Positions 8,283 through 16,267 of a DNA stretch of 64,000 nt are shown here, piece after piece; the first letter of the stretch is position 1; every line of letters begins with the position of its first letter. The position numbers and the translations under genes were made by a program. The notes under the pieces were generated by a model that did no database searches, had not been told where the DNA came from, and worked only from the letters and a program-made list of their open reading frames with translations. This DNA comes from Serratia sarumanii (GTDB lineage Bacteria; Pseudomonadota; Gammaproteobacteria; Enterobacterales; Enterobacteriaceae), in the NCBI RefSeq assembly GCF_029962605.1, contig NZ_CP124750.1:4092001-4156000 (forward strand). The letters run 5' to 3'.

Positions 8283-11200
8283 ATGAGCTCACTTCTCGTT
8301 CAACGCGATGTCGCCGCATTATTTTATGCCGTCATAGGAAAAAAAGCCGACATTAAAGATATCGATTATTTTTCAAAAAAATTGGCACAAGAAAACCTCT
8401 CCCTTGCTGCATTAACAAATAAATTAATCAATTCTGAATTAGGTCAATCACGCCTGTCGCAATTAAATAACAGTGAAAAAATACAGTTTATTTACCATAA
8501 TCTTCATGGTGCCGACGCATCGGAGGAAATACTCGCTTACCTTCTCAGCCAATTGGAAAAAAGTGGCGATCTCGGAAGCCTTGCGGCTTACATGAACAAC
8601 GAACTTTTGCACTACTCCGGGCAAGAAGTCATTTTAAAAGAACAACAAGCCGCGTTGATTGAAACCGTCAATCAAACGCTATTCCCCTCTTTTAACGGCT
8701 CAGTATCAGACGGAGCCGAATGGGTGCAGGGTTTTTATTATGCAGTGAAATCAACGATGACATCCGATGGTATAAACTATTGGGGCAACGTGATAAATAA
8801 GCACCCTGAACAGTTAAATCTGATTGCACAAAAATTTGTCGATGGTAAAAAAGCGTTGTCGAACCTTAGCGACAATGATTTCGTCATCAAAATTCATGAA
8901 AATATTTTTGGATCAGCCCCCGATAACAACCAACTACAAAAATATACTGCCGGGTTAACTATCAATACGGAAAACCGTGGCGATGTTATAGTACGAATGA
9001 TTAATGACATCCGCAATGATGACACCAGCGAACATGCTGATGCCAAAGCAATTTTTTTGGCTCACACGCATGTTTATGCTGCCGGAGAGTTACCGGCACC
9101 GGAGTATCAAGAGGCCATAACTGCAATATACTTGAGCATTGCCGGTTATTATATTGATGCCAATGCATTGGATACCTACAGTAAGCAATTAGCCGCAGGG
9201 CGCTCTGAGAGTGATATCCTCGCCATGTTCGCTAAGCAGCCTGCATTCGCCAAAGCCGTCTCATATCAGATAATATTCAGTAATTTATGGGGAAGACCCA
9301 TGACGACAGCCGAGTCTGTCGCAATTATGAACGAAAGTGGCAATGATGCACTGAAGGCAACACTGGCGGTATTGGCGCACTTTCGTGCTAATGAGAGTAT
9401 TATTTCAGGCAATGGCGGAGCTCCGGGCAGTTATGCGGTCCAACAATTCGAAAAAAAGATCGGAGCCAATTTAAACTATGTCAAACAGGGGGTACTGACA
9501 AAAAGTGATGAAAACGGAGCATTAACGGGAACAATAAATAATCATGGCGTCGAACATGTTATTTCCAATGCTGAGTTACTCATGCTGAATGACATTACGT
9601 TGAACGTCATGAAATCAGGCACTGTCGACATTAGTCAATTGAATGGGTGGCATACCCTTACCATTGACGGTACTGAGAATATTTTGCTGAAGTTGTTCAC
9701 GCAAGCGCTCAATAATATTAATATATTCCTGAAAAACCCGAATGTCACCTTGGCAAACCCTATTACTGGGAACAATCAAAACGTTATCATCACGGCAGAT
9801 GCGGATATGGCGCATGCCACCGGTGAGCTTCGATTCAATTTTGCAAAAAATATCAATGTACAGTGGCAAGGCAATAGCATCAATGACGGCGCCAATAGCG
9901 TTAGCAATACTTTCAAAATTAAGGGGTATGACCAAGGTTCGGTATTAACGGCTAACCTCATCATCAAGAATGTGTATCTCACCACAAGTAGCGATGGTAC
10001 GCTTTCCGGCACGATTGCCACCAATGTAGGTAACTTTACGCTTTTCCCCCAGATCGATTTGGCGGGCTATCGCGGTACGGGTTCTATCTACCTTGACGGA
10101 CAATTAGTCGGCAACGAGGGCAAGCACGTATTTGATATCGGCCTCTTGGCCGATCCCTCTATCGCTAACATACACAACAAGGATTATAAGCATATCACCG
10201 ACCTGAAAGCCCCCGAGCTTTGGGATCCTGCGTGGGGAATGCCAAACGGCTTTACGGGTTCATACGGTTTTGCGCTGTCTGGCTTTGCCGATAACGTTAC
10301 GGTGATTAATGTGCCGGTAGACTCATTTATGGATGCCCCTTTTAGCCAACGTGCTCTGGAAATCACCGGTAATGCCGGTGAAAACAGCCATATTACCTTC
10401 GAGTACGCCCCCGATTACCGTTATAAAAATTTTTCACCCGTGATGACAATTAGTTTTGATGCGAAAAATATAGCTCACGCTGATGCCGGCACTTTATCGT
10501 TCAAAACCGATACGGTCTATATTGACTCTGGTATTCCGGAGGTCAGAGAGTTTTTGGAAATATCATCCAAGGGAGATGCGGAAAACACCCTACGCCTTGA
10601 GGGCCATGACAACCATATCAGTGAAATTAACATTACCGGTGATAAGGCGCTTAACCTCACCATCAAAAACAATTTCAGCGAAGAATTGAAATCCATCACC
10701 AGTCACATGGCTAATAGCACACCACTGCATTTGACCATGGAACAAGGGGGGACCGGCGGCGGGCAGTTCTATCAGCTGCTAAAACAATTAGACGGACTGA
10801 CGGGATACGATGCCATCATGTCCCAATTGGCCGGTTACCAACTGTCGATCGCCAACGATGCCCCTACGACCAGCGGCATCCAGGCTAATCATATCTACAA
10901 CGTAATGGGCAATACGAGTCTGGCAACCGGCAAAGGCGCGGATACGGTGGTATTCAACCACAGTACCATTGATAACATGGTCACCTTTAACGATTACGAA
11001 AACAGCAGTACGCAAAATGCATCATGGGTTGAAGGCGACAACATTGCCGTCGGTGATATCGACCGGCAGTGGCTCTTTTCCGCGGGTGGCAGCAAGACTA
11101 TCGATCTCGTCGGCAGCTTATCCCTGAATGAGCTGACAGTGCTACTCTCCGGAATGAATGTCCAGACGAATACGACTCCGCAACAATTGTTCATTGAACT

Positions 11201-11435
11201 GGTATCTACAGTCACTCAAGGCCACAGTCAGAGTGCATTGAGCGAAGTCAGCGCCTTATCGTTGAATGGATTCTATTTTGTGATGGTGGATAAGAATCTG
11301 AATCACAGTTTGGACAACGATGACATTATTTTTGGTCTCAAAAACGACAATGCCTTCAACATGGCCCATTACGATTCACCCGTTCTGGAAATTAATGGCA
11401 TTGGCAGTTTTACCCATGATGCCGTCGCTGCATAG
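8283..11435 (+). CDS. slaA: S-layer protein, SlaA-like (type I secreted)
   Basis: 1050 aa from the ATG at 8283 (GGGGAAAG upstream). The frame opens at 8220, but that leader has no ribosome site. There is no N-terminal signal peptide. The first ~400 residues hold degenerate repeats of the DUF4214 kind (LFYAVIGKKADIKDIDYF, IYLSIAGYYIDANALDTYSKQ), seen in secreted and S-layer proteins. The middle is beta-rich and Asn/Thr/Gly-rich. Near the C-terminus DKNLNHSLDNDD has the spacing of an EF-hand calcium loop. There is no cysteine apparent, and the C-terminus is hydrophobic (THDAVAA). This fits S. marcescens SlaA, exported by the Lip ABC exporter. Base composition is clearly AT-richer than its neighbours. 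No exporter genes lie nearby. Confidence 0.7.
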   Translation: MSSLLVQRDVAALFYAVIGKKADIKDIDYFSKKLAQENLSLAALTNKLINSELGQSRLSQLNNSEKIQFIYHNLHGADASEEILAYLLSQLEKSGDLGSLAAYMNNELLHYSGQEVILKEQQAALIETVNQTLFPSFNGSVSDGAEWVQGFYYAVKSTMTSDGINYWGNVINKHPEQLNLIAQKFVDGKKALSNLSDNDFVIKIHENIFGSAPDNNQLQKYTAGLTINTENRGDVIVRMINDIRNDDTSEHADAKAIFLAHTHVYAAGELPAPEYQEAITAIYLSIAGYYIDANALDTYSKQLAAGRSESDILAMFAKQPAFAKAVSYQIIFSNLWGRPMTTAESVAIMNESGNDALKATLAVLAHFRANESIISGNGGAPGSYAVQQFEKKIGANLNYVKQGVLTKSDENGALTGTINNHGVEHVISNAELLMLNDITLNVMKSGTVDISQLNGWHTLTIDGTENILLKLFTQALNNINIFLKNPNVTLANPITGNNQNVIITADADMAHATGELRFNFAKNINVQWQGNSINDGANSVSNTFKIKGYDQGSVLTANLIIKNVYLTTSSDGTLSGTIATNVGNFTLFPQIDLAGYRGTGSIYLDGQLVGNEGKHVFDIGLLADPSIANIHNKDYKHITDLKAPELWDPAWGMPNGFTGSYGFALSGFADNVTVINVPVDSFMDAPFSQRALEITGNAGENSHITFEYAPDYRYKNFSPVMTISFDAKNIAHADAGTLSFKTDTVYIDSGIPEVREFLEISSKGDAENTLRLEGHDNHISEINITGDKALNLTIKNNFSEELKSITSHMANSTPLHLTMEQGGTGGGQFYQLLKQLDGLTGYDAIMSQLAGYQLSIANDAPTTSGIQANHIYNVMGNTSLATGKGADTVVFNHSTIDNMVTFNDYENSSTQNASWVEGDNIAVGDIDRQWLFSAGGSKTIDLVGSLSLNELTVLLSGMNVQTNTTPQQLFIELVSTVTQGHSQSALSEVSALSLNGFYFVMVDKNLNHSLDNDDIIFGLKNDNAFNMAHYDSPVLEINGIGSFTHDAVAA

Positions 11436-11453
11436 CTGCTATTTATCATGCAC

Positions 11454-11489
11454 AACTTTCACGCCGGGCTTTGACCCGGTGTGAAAGTT
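11454..11489 (+). terminator. Long hairpin after slaA
   Basis: A 15-bp stem (AACTTTCACGCCGGG / CCCGGTGTGAAAGTT, one G-T pair) with loop CTTTGA starts 18 bases after the slaA stop. There is no strong U tract. It is the likely slaA terminator and also lies next to the stop of the opposing transporter relic. Confidence 0.75.
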
Positions 11490-11490
11490 A

Positions 11491-11630
11491 CTACGGTTTG
11501 TACGCCCTCCCCTTCACGGCAATCACTGCCCACAGCGTGCTCAGTAACGCCCCCAGCATGCAAGCCAGCGACGGACCGGCATAACGTACCCGGGGCAGGA
11601 ACGGTTCGGTGATGAGTGCCGCCTGCGGGA
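11491..11630 (-). pseudogene. Decayed C-terminus of an MHS-type MFS transporter
   Basis: Minus-strand reading gives PQAALITEPFLPRVRYAG, then a short hydrophobic stretch and TLWAV to a TAG at 11491. It matches the C-terminal end of the MHS transporter encoded at 19943-21268 (PQAAFITEQFPTRVRYAG ... TLWAV), but about 30 residues in between are deleted. Everything upstream of PQAA is missing: the frame runs instead into the 37-bp repeat. The fragment cannot encode a working transporter. Confidence 0.8.
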
Positions 11631-11658
11631 TGCGCAGCGCAAAGGCTGGTTGAAGTAA
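11622..11658 (+). repeat. 37-bp direct repeat, right copy
   Basis: Identical to 8051-8087. Here it follows the transporter relic and is followed directly by the palindromic hairpin that ends the kinase/HD interval. This is probably the ancestral 3' flank of the HD gene, displaced by the slaA block. Confidence 0.95.
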
Positions 11659-11665
11659 GTGAACC

Positions 11666-11683
11666 GGGCTGCCGCGGCAGCCC
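11666..11683. terminator. Palindromic hairpin between the HD repeat and the PfkB kinase gene
   Basis: GGGCTGCCGCGGCAGCCC is a perfect 18-base palindrome. It sits 7 bases after the duplicated end of the HD gene and 7 bases from the kinase stop, and is probably the original terminator for both converging genes. Confidence 0.6.
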
Positions 11684-11690
11684 TTCAACG

Positions 11691-12617
11691 TCAAGCGAAC
11701 GCCCGTTGGCGTTCCAACGCCTCCTCATAGCTCGGCATCGATCCCGCCGCCCCGGCGCGCTCCACGCAGACCGCCGCGTAGGCGGCGGCGAAGCGCACCG
11801 CATCGGCTAACGGCACCTGATTCGCCAGCTGCGCCGCCAGGGCGCCGTTAAACGCATCGCCCGCGCCGGTGGTATCTTTCGGCTGCGCCGGAAACGCCGG
11901 GATCAGCTCGCTGTTTTCCCCGTCCGAGAACAATGCGCCCTGCGTCCCCAAGGTCACGATCAGCAAGCGAATGCCTTTGGCATGCAGCACCTGCGCCGCC
12001 TGGCGCGCCGAAGCCACATCCCGCACCGGCACGCCGGTCAGCAACGCACACTCGGTGGCGTTGGGCGTCAGCATATCAACCTGCGCCAGCAGGCTGTCCG
12101 GCACCGGCTGAAACGGCGCCGGGTTGAGAATGATGAATGTCTGCGCCTCGCGGGCGATGGCGATCACCTGCTCAATCGCCGGCAGATTGTTCTCCAGCTG
12201 AGTCAACAGAATATCCGCCGCGGCGATCGCCGGCCGGCACTGGCGCACCTCATCTTCGCTGACCGTCAGGTTGGCGCCGGGATCGACGGCGATCATGTTC
12301 TCCGCCTCCTCGCCGGCAACATAGATAAGCGCATTGCCGGTCGGGCAATCGCCGGTCGAGAACAGCGTCACCGCATCGAAACCGGCGGCGGCGAGATGGC
12401 GCCGGGCAAAGGTACCGAAGTCGTCGCGCCCCACCTTGCCGATATAATGCACCCGCGCCCCGGCGCGCAGCGCGGCGGTGGCCTGATTGGCGCCCTTGCC
12501 GCCCGCGCCCATCATGCTGTTGCGGGCGATCAGCGATTCGCCGGGCTGCGGAAAGCGCGCCATGCCGGCGACGATATCCAGGTTGAACGAACCGAACACG
12601 CAGACTTTGCCTTTCAT
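11691..12617 (-). CDS. PfkB-family (ribokinase-like) sugar kinase
   Basis: 308 aa. N-terminal PfkB signature near residue 40 (MGAGGKGANQATAALRAGA) and C-terminal signature DTTGAGDAFNGALAAQLA with the catalytic Asp. Closest in style to ribokinase, which phosphorylates the C5 hydroxyl of ribose. It is the last gene of the minus-strand sugar operon and overlaps the ROK kinase gene by 4 bp (ATGA). Why the operon needs two kinases is unclear; this one may act on a second pentose or ketose. I leave the symbol blank because the substrate is not determined. Confidence 0.88.
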   Translation of the reverse strand: MKGKVCVFGSFNLDIVAGMARFPQPGESLIARNSMMGAGGKGANQATAALRAGARVHYIGKVGRDDFGTFARRHLAAAGFDAVTLFSTGDCPTGNALIYVAGEEAENMIAVDPGANLTVSEDEVRQCRPAIAAADILLTQLENNLPAIEQVIAIAREAQTFIILNPAPFQPVPDSLLAQVDMLTPNATECALLTGVPVRDVASARQAAQVLHAKGIRLLIVTLGTQGALFSDGENSELIPAFPAQPKDTTGAGDAFNGALAAQLANQVPLADAVRFAAAYAAVCVERAGAAGSMPSYEEALERQRAFA

Positions 12618-13522
12618 TGCGGGTACTCCCTGCTTAATTGGAAATGGCGCCGGGCGGCCAGGCAGGCGCCTTTGCTGCCGGTCTCATCGCTAAGGCGGCT
12701 GACGGAGATCGCCAGCCCCTGCGCCGGCTGCGGCCCGCGCAGATGGCGGCGGATCTCTTGCTCCAGCTGCGCCAACGGGAAACCATTCATGGCGATCACG
12801 CCGCCCCCCAGGATCAGCCGCTCTGGATCGAGCATGTTCATTTCGATGGCGATGGTCTGCGCCAATCGTTCGACGAAGCGCCGCAGATCCGGATGCTCGC
12901 CGTGGCGTTCGAACAGCCGTTCGAACGGCGTTTGCGCCGCGTTGGCGCGCGCCCAGCCGGTCAGCCAGTGACCGGAGGTCAGGCTCTCGACGCAGCCCCG
13001 TTTACCGCACGGGCACTCGCCCTGATGGCCCGGCCAGGGTATGTGCCCCAGCTCGCCGGCGGCGCCGTGCGCCCCGTGGTAAAAATTGCCGTTAAGCCAC
13101 AGGCTATTGCCCATGCCGGTGCCCAAATACAGCCCTACCGCCACCTGCGGCAGCGCCGGCAGCTGCTGCAAGTCCCACCACAGCAGGTGATTGACGTCTT
13201 TATCCATCCGCACCGGCAGCGCCAGCAAATCGGCCAACAGCGCCGCCACCGGCTGAGCATCCAACGCCGGAATGAACGGCAGCGACAGCACCCGCGAGCG
13301 ATCGCGGCTGAGGATACCCGGCAGCCCAAGCATCACCTGCGCCACCTGACGATCCTGGCAATGCCCGGCGATCAGGCGGCCCAACGCCGCCAGCGGATCG
13401 GCCTGCCGTGCCCAATCGGCGGTCGCTATCTTGCGGTAACCGCTGAACTCGCCGTCATCATCCATCAATAGCAGGCGGGTGTTGGTGCCGCCGACGTCTA
13501 CGCCAAGAAAATGCCGCATCAT
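12614..13522 (-). CDS. alsK: ROK-family sugar kinase, D-allose kinase type
   Basis: 302 aa. ROK features: the ATP phosphate-binding loop DVGGTNTRLLLMD at the N-terminus, the substrate segment GELGHIPWPGHQGECPCGKRGC with the zinc-binding His/Cys set (about 160-182), and LILGGGVIAM. The YLGTGMGNSLWLNG and GAHGAAGELGHIP segments resemble E. coli AlsK. It lies directly downstream of an AlsE-type epimerase, the same order as alsE-alsK in E. coli. The product would be allose 6-phosphate or a similar hexose phosphate. Met at 13519 is an alternative start with better ribosome-site spacing. Confidence 0.75.
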   Translation of the reverse strand: MMRHFLGVDVGGTNTRLLLMDDDGEFSGYRKIATADWARQADPLAALGRLIAGHCQDRQVAQVMLGLPGILSRDRSRVLSLPFIPALDAQPVAALLADLLALPVRMDKDVNHLLWWDLQQLPALPQVAVGLYLGTGMGNSLWLNGNFYHGAHGAAGELGHIPWPGHQGECPCGKRGCVESLTSGHWLTGWARANAAQTPFERLFERHGEHPDLRRFVERLAQTIAIEMNMLDPERLILGGGVIAMNGFPLAQLEQEIRRHLRGPQPAQGLAISVSRLSDETGSKGACLAARRHFQLSREYPQ

Positions 13523-13532
13523 GTCCCCCGCC

Positions 13533-14204
13533 TCAGGCCGCCTGCCGCATCTGATCCAGCATTTTTTCCCATGCCGTCTCCAGATCCGGATCGAGGTTGA
13601 ACAGCCCGGAGCTGCCGACGATCAACACTTCCGCGCCGGCGCCCATCAGATCGCGGTAGGTGCGCTGATTGCAGGATCCGTCGATCTCGATCAGATAGCT
13701 CAGGTTTTGCTGGCGTTTCAGATCGCGCAACTGGCGGATCTTTTCCAGCATTTCGGGAATGAACGGCTGCCCGGCATAGCCCGGATCGACAGTCATCACG
13801 GTGATCTTATCCAGCAGATGAAGATAGTGGCGGATAAACTCCACCGGCGTAGCCGGGTTCAGCACCACCCCCACTTTTTTGCCCAGCGCGCGGATCTGGT
13901 TGATCACCCGGAACGCGTCGCGGTTGATGGTTTCGGCGTGCGGGCAGATAAAGTCCGCGCCGGCGCGGGCGATCGGGTCGATAAAATCGGTCGGGTTCTC
14001 CACCATCAGATGCACGTCCAGCAGCAACGAGGTGTGCGGGCGGATCTGTTCGATAAAGAACGGCGACAGCGTGATGTTTTTAACGTAGTGCCCGTCCATG
14101 ATGTCGATATGCAGCATATCGGCGCGGCGGTTCAGCACCGCCAATTGCTGCCGGATATCCATCAGGTTCATGCACATCAGTGAAGGTGAAATCTGGTATT
14201 TCAT
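13533..14204 (-). CDS. alsE: D-allulose-6-phosphate 3-epimerase
   Basis: 223 aa from the ATG at 14204 (MKYQISPSLMCMNLMD); a Met six codons upstream is less likely. Ribulose-phosphate 3-epimerase-type TIM barrel with metal ligands in HIDIMDGHYVKNITLSPFF, AGADFICPHAE, MTVDPGYAGQPFIPEML and EIDGSCNQRTY. The extended match to E. coli AlsE (ISPSLMCM, ITVMTVDPG) separates it from Rpe. It converts allulose 6-phosphate to fructose 6-phosphate. In the operon it follows the second permease by 31 bp and precedes the ROK kinase by 10 bp. Confidence 0.85.
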   Translation of the reverse strand: MKYQISPSLMCMNLMDIRQQLAVLNRRADMLHIDIMDGHYVKNITLSPFFIEQIRPHTSLLLDVHLMVENPTDFIDPIARAGADFICPHAETINRDAFRVINQIRALGKKVGVVLNPATPVEFIRHYLHLLDKITVMTVDPGYAGQPFIPEMLEKIRQLRDLKRQQNLSYLIEIDGSCNQRTYRDLMGAGAEVLIVGSSGLFNLDPDLETAWEKMLDQMRQAA

Positions 14205-14235
14205 TAGCGTTATCCTGCGCAAAAGGGAAAAAGGA

Positions 14236-15270
14236 TCAGTGGCCCGCCGCGGCTCTGGCCTGGGCCGCGCTGCGGCGCATCGCCCGCCGCTGCCGATAGC
14301 GATGGCGTAAAAATTTCAGCGCCAGCACTGCAATCAGCACCGCGCCCCACATCGCCAGACTGAAGTGCGGGCTGACGTTCATCAGGTTCAAACCGGTGGC
14401 GATCACCTGCAGCACCACCAGCGCCAGCACCACGCCGCTGACCCGGCCAAAACCGCCGAACGGATCGGTGCCGCCCAAAATGATCGCCAGCACCGTCAGC
14501 AGCAGATAAGAGTCGCCGTAGCCCATGCGCGCCGAGTTGAAGCGCGCCATCATCACCAGCCCGGCAATGACGCACAGCAGGCTGGAGAGGGTGTAAATGG
14601 CGATCAGCACCCGATGGGTATTCACGCCGCTGAAGTGGGTGGCGTTGATGTTGCTGCCGCTCATGTAGATGCATTTGCCGAGCCGGGTTTTCTGCAAGAA
14701 CAGCGCCAGCAGCACGGCAACCGCCAGGAAGATCCACAGCGGTACCGGTACGCCCAGCACGCGCTCGGCGCCGATAAACCGCACGATCTCCGGCATGCCG
14801 CTCAGGGCCGCGCCGCGCGTCAGGTAGATGCCGATGCCGTTGACCGTAGTCATGGTCGCCAGCGTCACCAGAATCGGATGCGCGCCGACGTACGCAACCA
14901 ACGCGCCGGTCGCCGCGCCGATCGTCACGGCCAGCAGCATCGCCGCCGCCAGCGCCAACACCAGCCACAGCGCCTGCAGCCCCAGCCCGGCGTCCGGCGG
15001 CAGATAGCTGATGAACAGCCAGGCCATCAGCAGGCTGGTCAGGTTGGCGCTGGCGATAATGCACAGGTTCAGGCCGCCGCTGAGGATCGGGATGAACATC
15101 GCCAGGGTCAGCAGGCCCAGCTCCGGCAGCTGGAACGCCACGCTGGTGAAGGTGGCGCCGCTGAAGAAGCGCCCCGGCATCAGCAAGCTGAAGGCCAGCA
15201 CCACCGCCACCAGCAGCGCCAACAGGCCGACGGCGGTGCCGTCCGGACGAAATTTCAGGTAGTTGCCCAT
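14236..15270 (-). CDS. CUT2-family sugar ABC transporter permease (second)
   Basis: 344 aa with about nine hydrophobic segments, of the RbsC/AraH type. The cytoplasmic coupling region appears as GKCIYMSGSNINATHFSGV and the late conserved segment ILGGTDPFGGFGRVSG is typical of the family. The C-terminus is long, Arg/Ala-rich and probably cytoplasmic. It is paired with the permease at 15281, separated by 10 bp, so the transporter probably uses a heterodimeric channel. Confidence 0.88.
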   Translation of the reverse strand: MGNYLKFRPDGTAVGLLALLVAVVLAFSLLMPGRFFSGATFTSVAFQLPELGLLTLAMFIPILSGGLNLCIIASANLTSLLMAWLFISYLPPDAGLGLQALWLVLALAAAMLLAVTIGAATGALVAYVGAHPILVTLATMTTVNGIGIYLTRGAALSGMPEIVRFIGAERVLGVPVPLWIFLAVAVLLALFLQKTRLGKCIYMSGSNINATHFSGVNTHRVLIAIYTLSSLLCVIAGLVMMARFNSARMGYGDSYLLLTVLAIILGGTDPFGGFGRVSGVVLALVVLQVIATGLNLMNVSPHFSLAMWGAVLIAVLALKFLRHRYRQRRAMRRSAAQARAAAGH

Positions 15271-15280
15271 CAGGCGCTCC

Positions 15281-16267
15281 TCAGGCGAAACCGACGTCGG
15301 TTTCTTTGCGTTTCTTGTAGTGAGTGACGGTGATCGCCGCGACGATCACCAGGCCGATCACCACGTTCATGAAGTAGCTGGACACGCCGATCAGGTTGAG
15401 GCCGTTTTTCAGCACGCCGATCAGGAATACGCCCATCAGCGTGCCGATTACGCTGCCCTTGCCGCCGTTCAGGCTGGCGCCGCCCAGCACCGCCGCCGCC
15501 AGTACGTCGAGCTCACCGCCCACCAGCGCGTTGGGCACCACTTCGCCCATGCGGTACACCTGCACCAGGCCGCCGATCGCCGCCATCACGCCCAGATAGC
15601 CGTAGGCGAACAGGTGCAGCAGGCCGACGCGAATGCCGATGCGCCGCGCCGATTCCGCATCGCCGCCGACGGCAAACAGCTGGCGCCCGAGGTGCGTCTT
15701 GTTCAGCAGCAGCCAGGTCAGCAGCGCCACCGCCAGCATCACCAGCGTCGGCAAACCGAGCTGATAGCTCTGTTCACCCAACTGGAACGGCAGCACGCTG
15801 CGCGGCAGCGTCCACCAGTCCGGCAGCGCGTACAGACTGCGGCCGTTGGTCAGCCACATCAGCATGCCAAACAACAACGCCTGCATACTGATGGTGACGA
15901 TGATCGAGACGATGCGCAGGCAGTAGATCAACAGCGCGTTGACCATGCCCAGCGCGGCGCCGATCGCCAACGCCAGCAGAATGCTGCCCGCCGGGCTGGC
16001 CAGCCCGTAGTGGGTCGCCAGCGTGGCGATCAGGTACTGCACCACCGAGGCCACCGCCGCGAAGGAGATATCGATACCGCCGGTCACCAGCACCACGAAC
16101 AGGCCGAGGGCGAAAATGCCGCTCACCGCATAGCTTTCGCTGAGATCGAGCAGGTTTTGCACCGTCAAAAACCGATCGCTGAGCAGCGAAAAAACGATGA
16201 CCGTCAGCAGCAGTACCCAGGCCAGGTAGCCTTCGTTACCGCGCGGTTTCAGGCTGAATCTACGCAT
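15281..16267 (-). CDS. CUT2-family sugar ABC transporter permease (first)
   Basis: 328 aa, about nine membrane segments. The family signatures GLFVVLVTGGIDISFAAVAS, GRQLFAVGGDAESARRIGI (coupling helix) and VLGGASLNGGKGSVIGTLMG are present. The start overlaps the ATPase stop by 8 bp. It belongs with the neighbouring binding protein, ATPase and second permease as one importer. Confidence 0.9.
   Translation of the reverse strand: MRRFSLKPRGNEGYLAWVLLLTVIVFSLLSDRFLTVQNLLDLSESYAVSGIFALGLFVVLVTGGIDISFAAVASVVQYLIATLATHYGLASPAGSILLALAIGAALGMVNALLIYCLRIVSIIVTISMQALLFGMLMWLTNGRSLYALPDWWTLPRSVLPFQLGEQSYQLGLPTLVMLAVALLTWLLLNKTHLGRQLFAVGGDAESARRIGIRVGLLHLFAYGYLGVMAAIGGLVQVYRMGEVVPNALVGGELDVLAAAVLGGASLNGGKGSVIGTLMGVFLIGVLKNGLNLIGVSSYFMNVVIGLVIVAAITVTHYKKRKETDVGFA

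Noticed and set aside
8051..11658. Interpretation of the slaA block as a transposon with target duplication
   Set aside because: A 37-bp duplication is too long for a transposase target site duplication, there are no terminal inverted repeats and no transposase.
11459..11803. 114-aa minus-strand frame covering the repeat and the end of the kinase gene
   Set aside because: It runs out of frame through the kinase gene and the transporter relic; the relic is recognisable in another frame.
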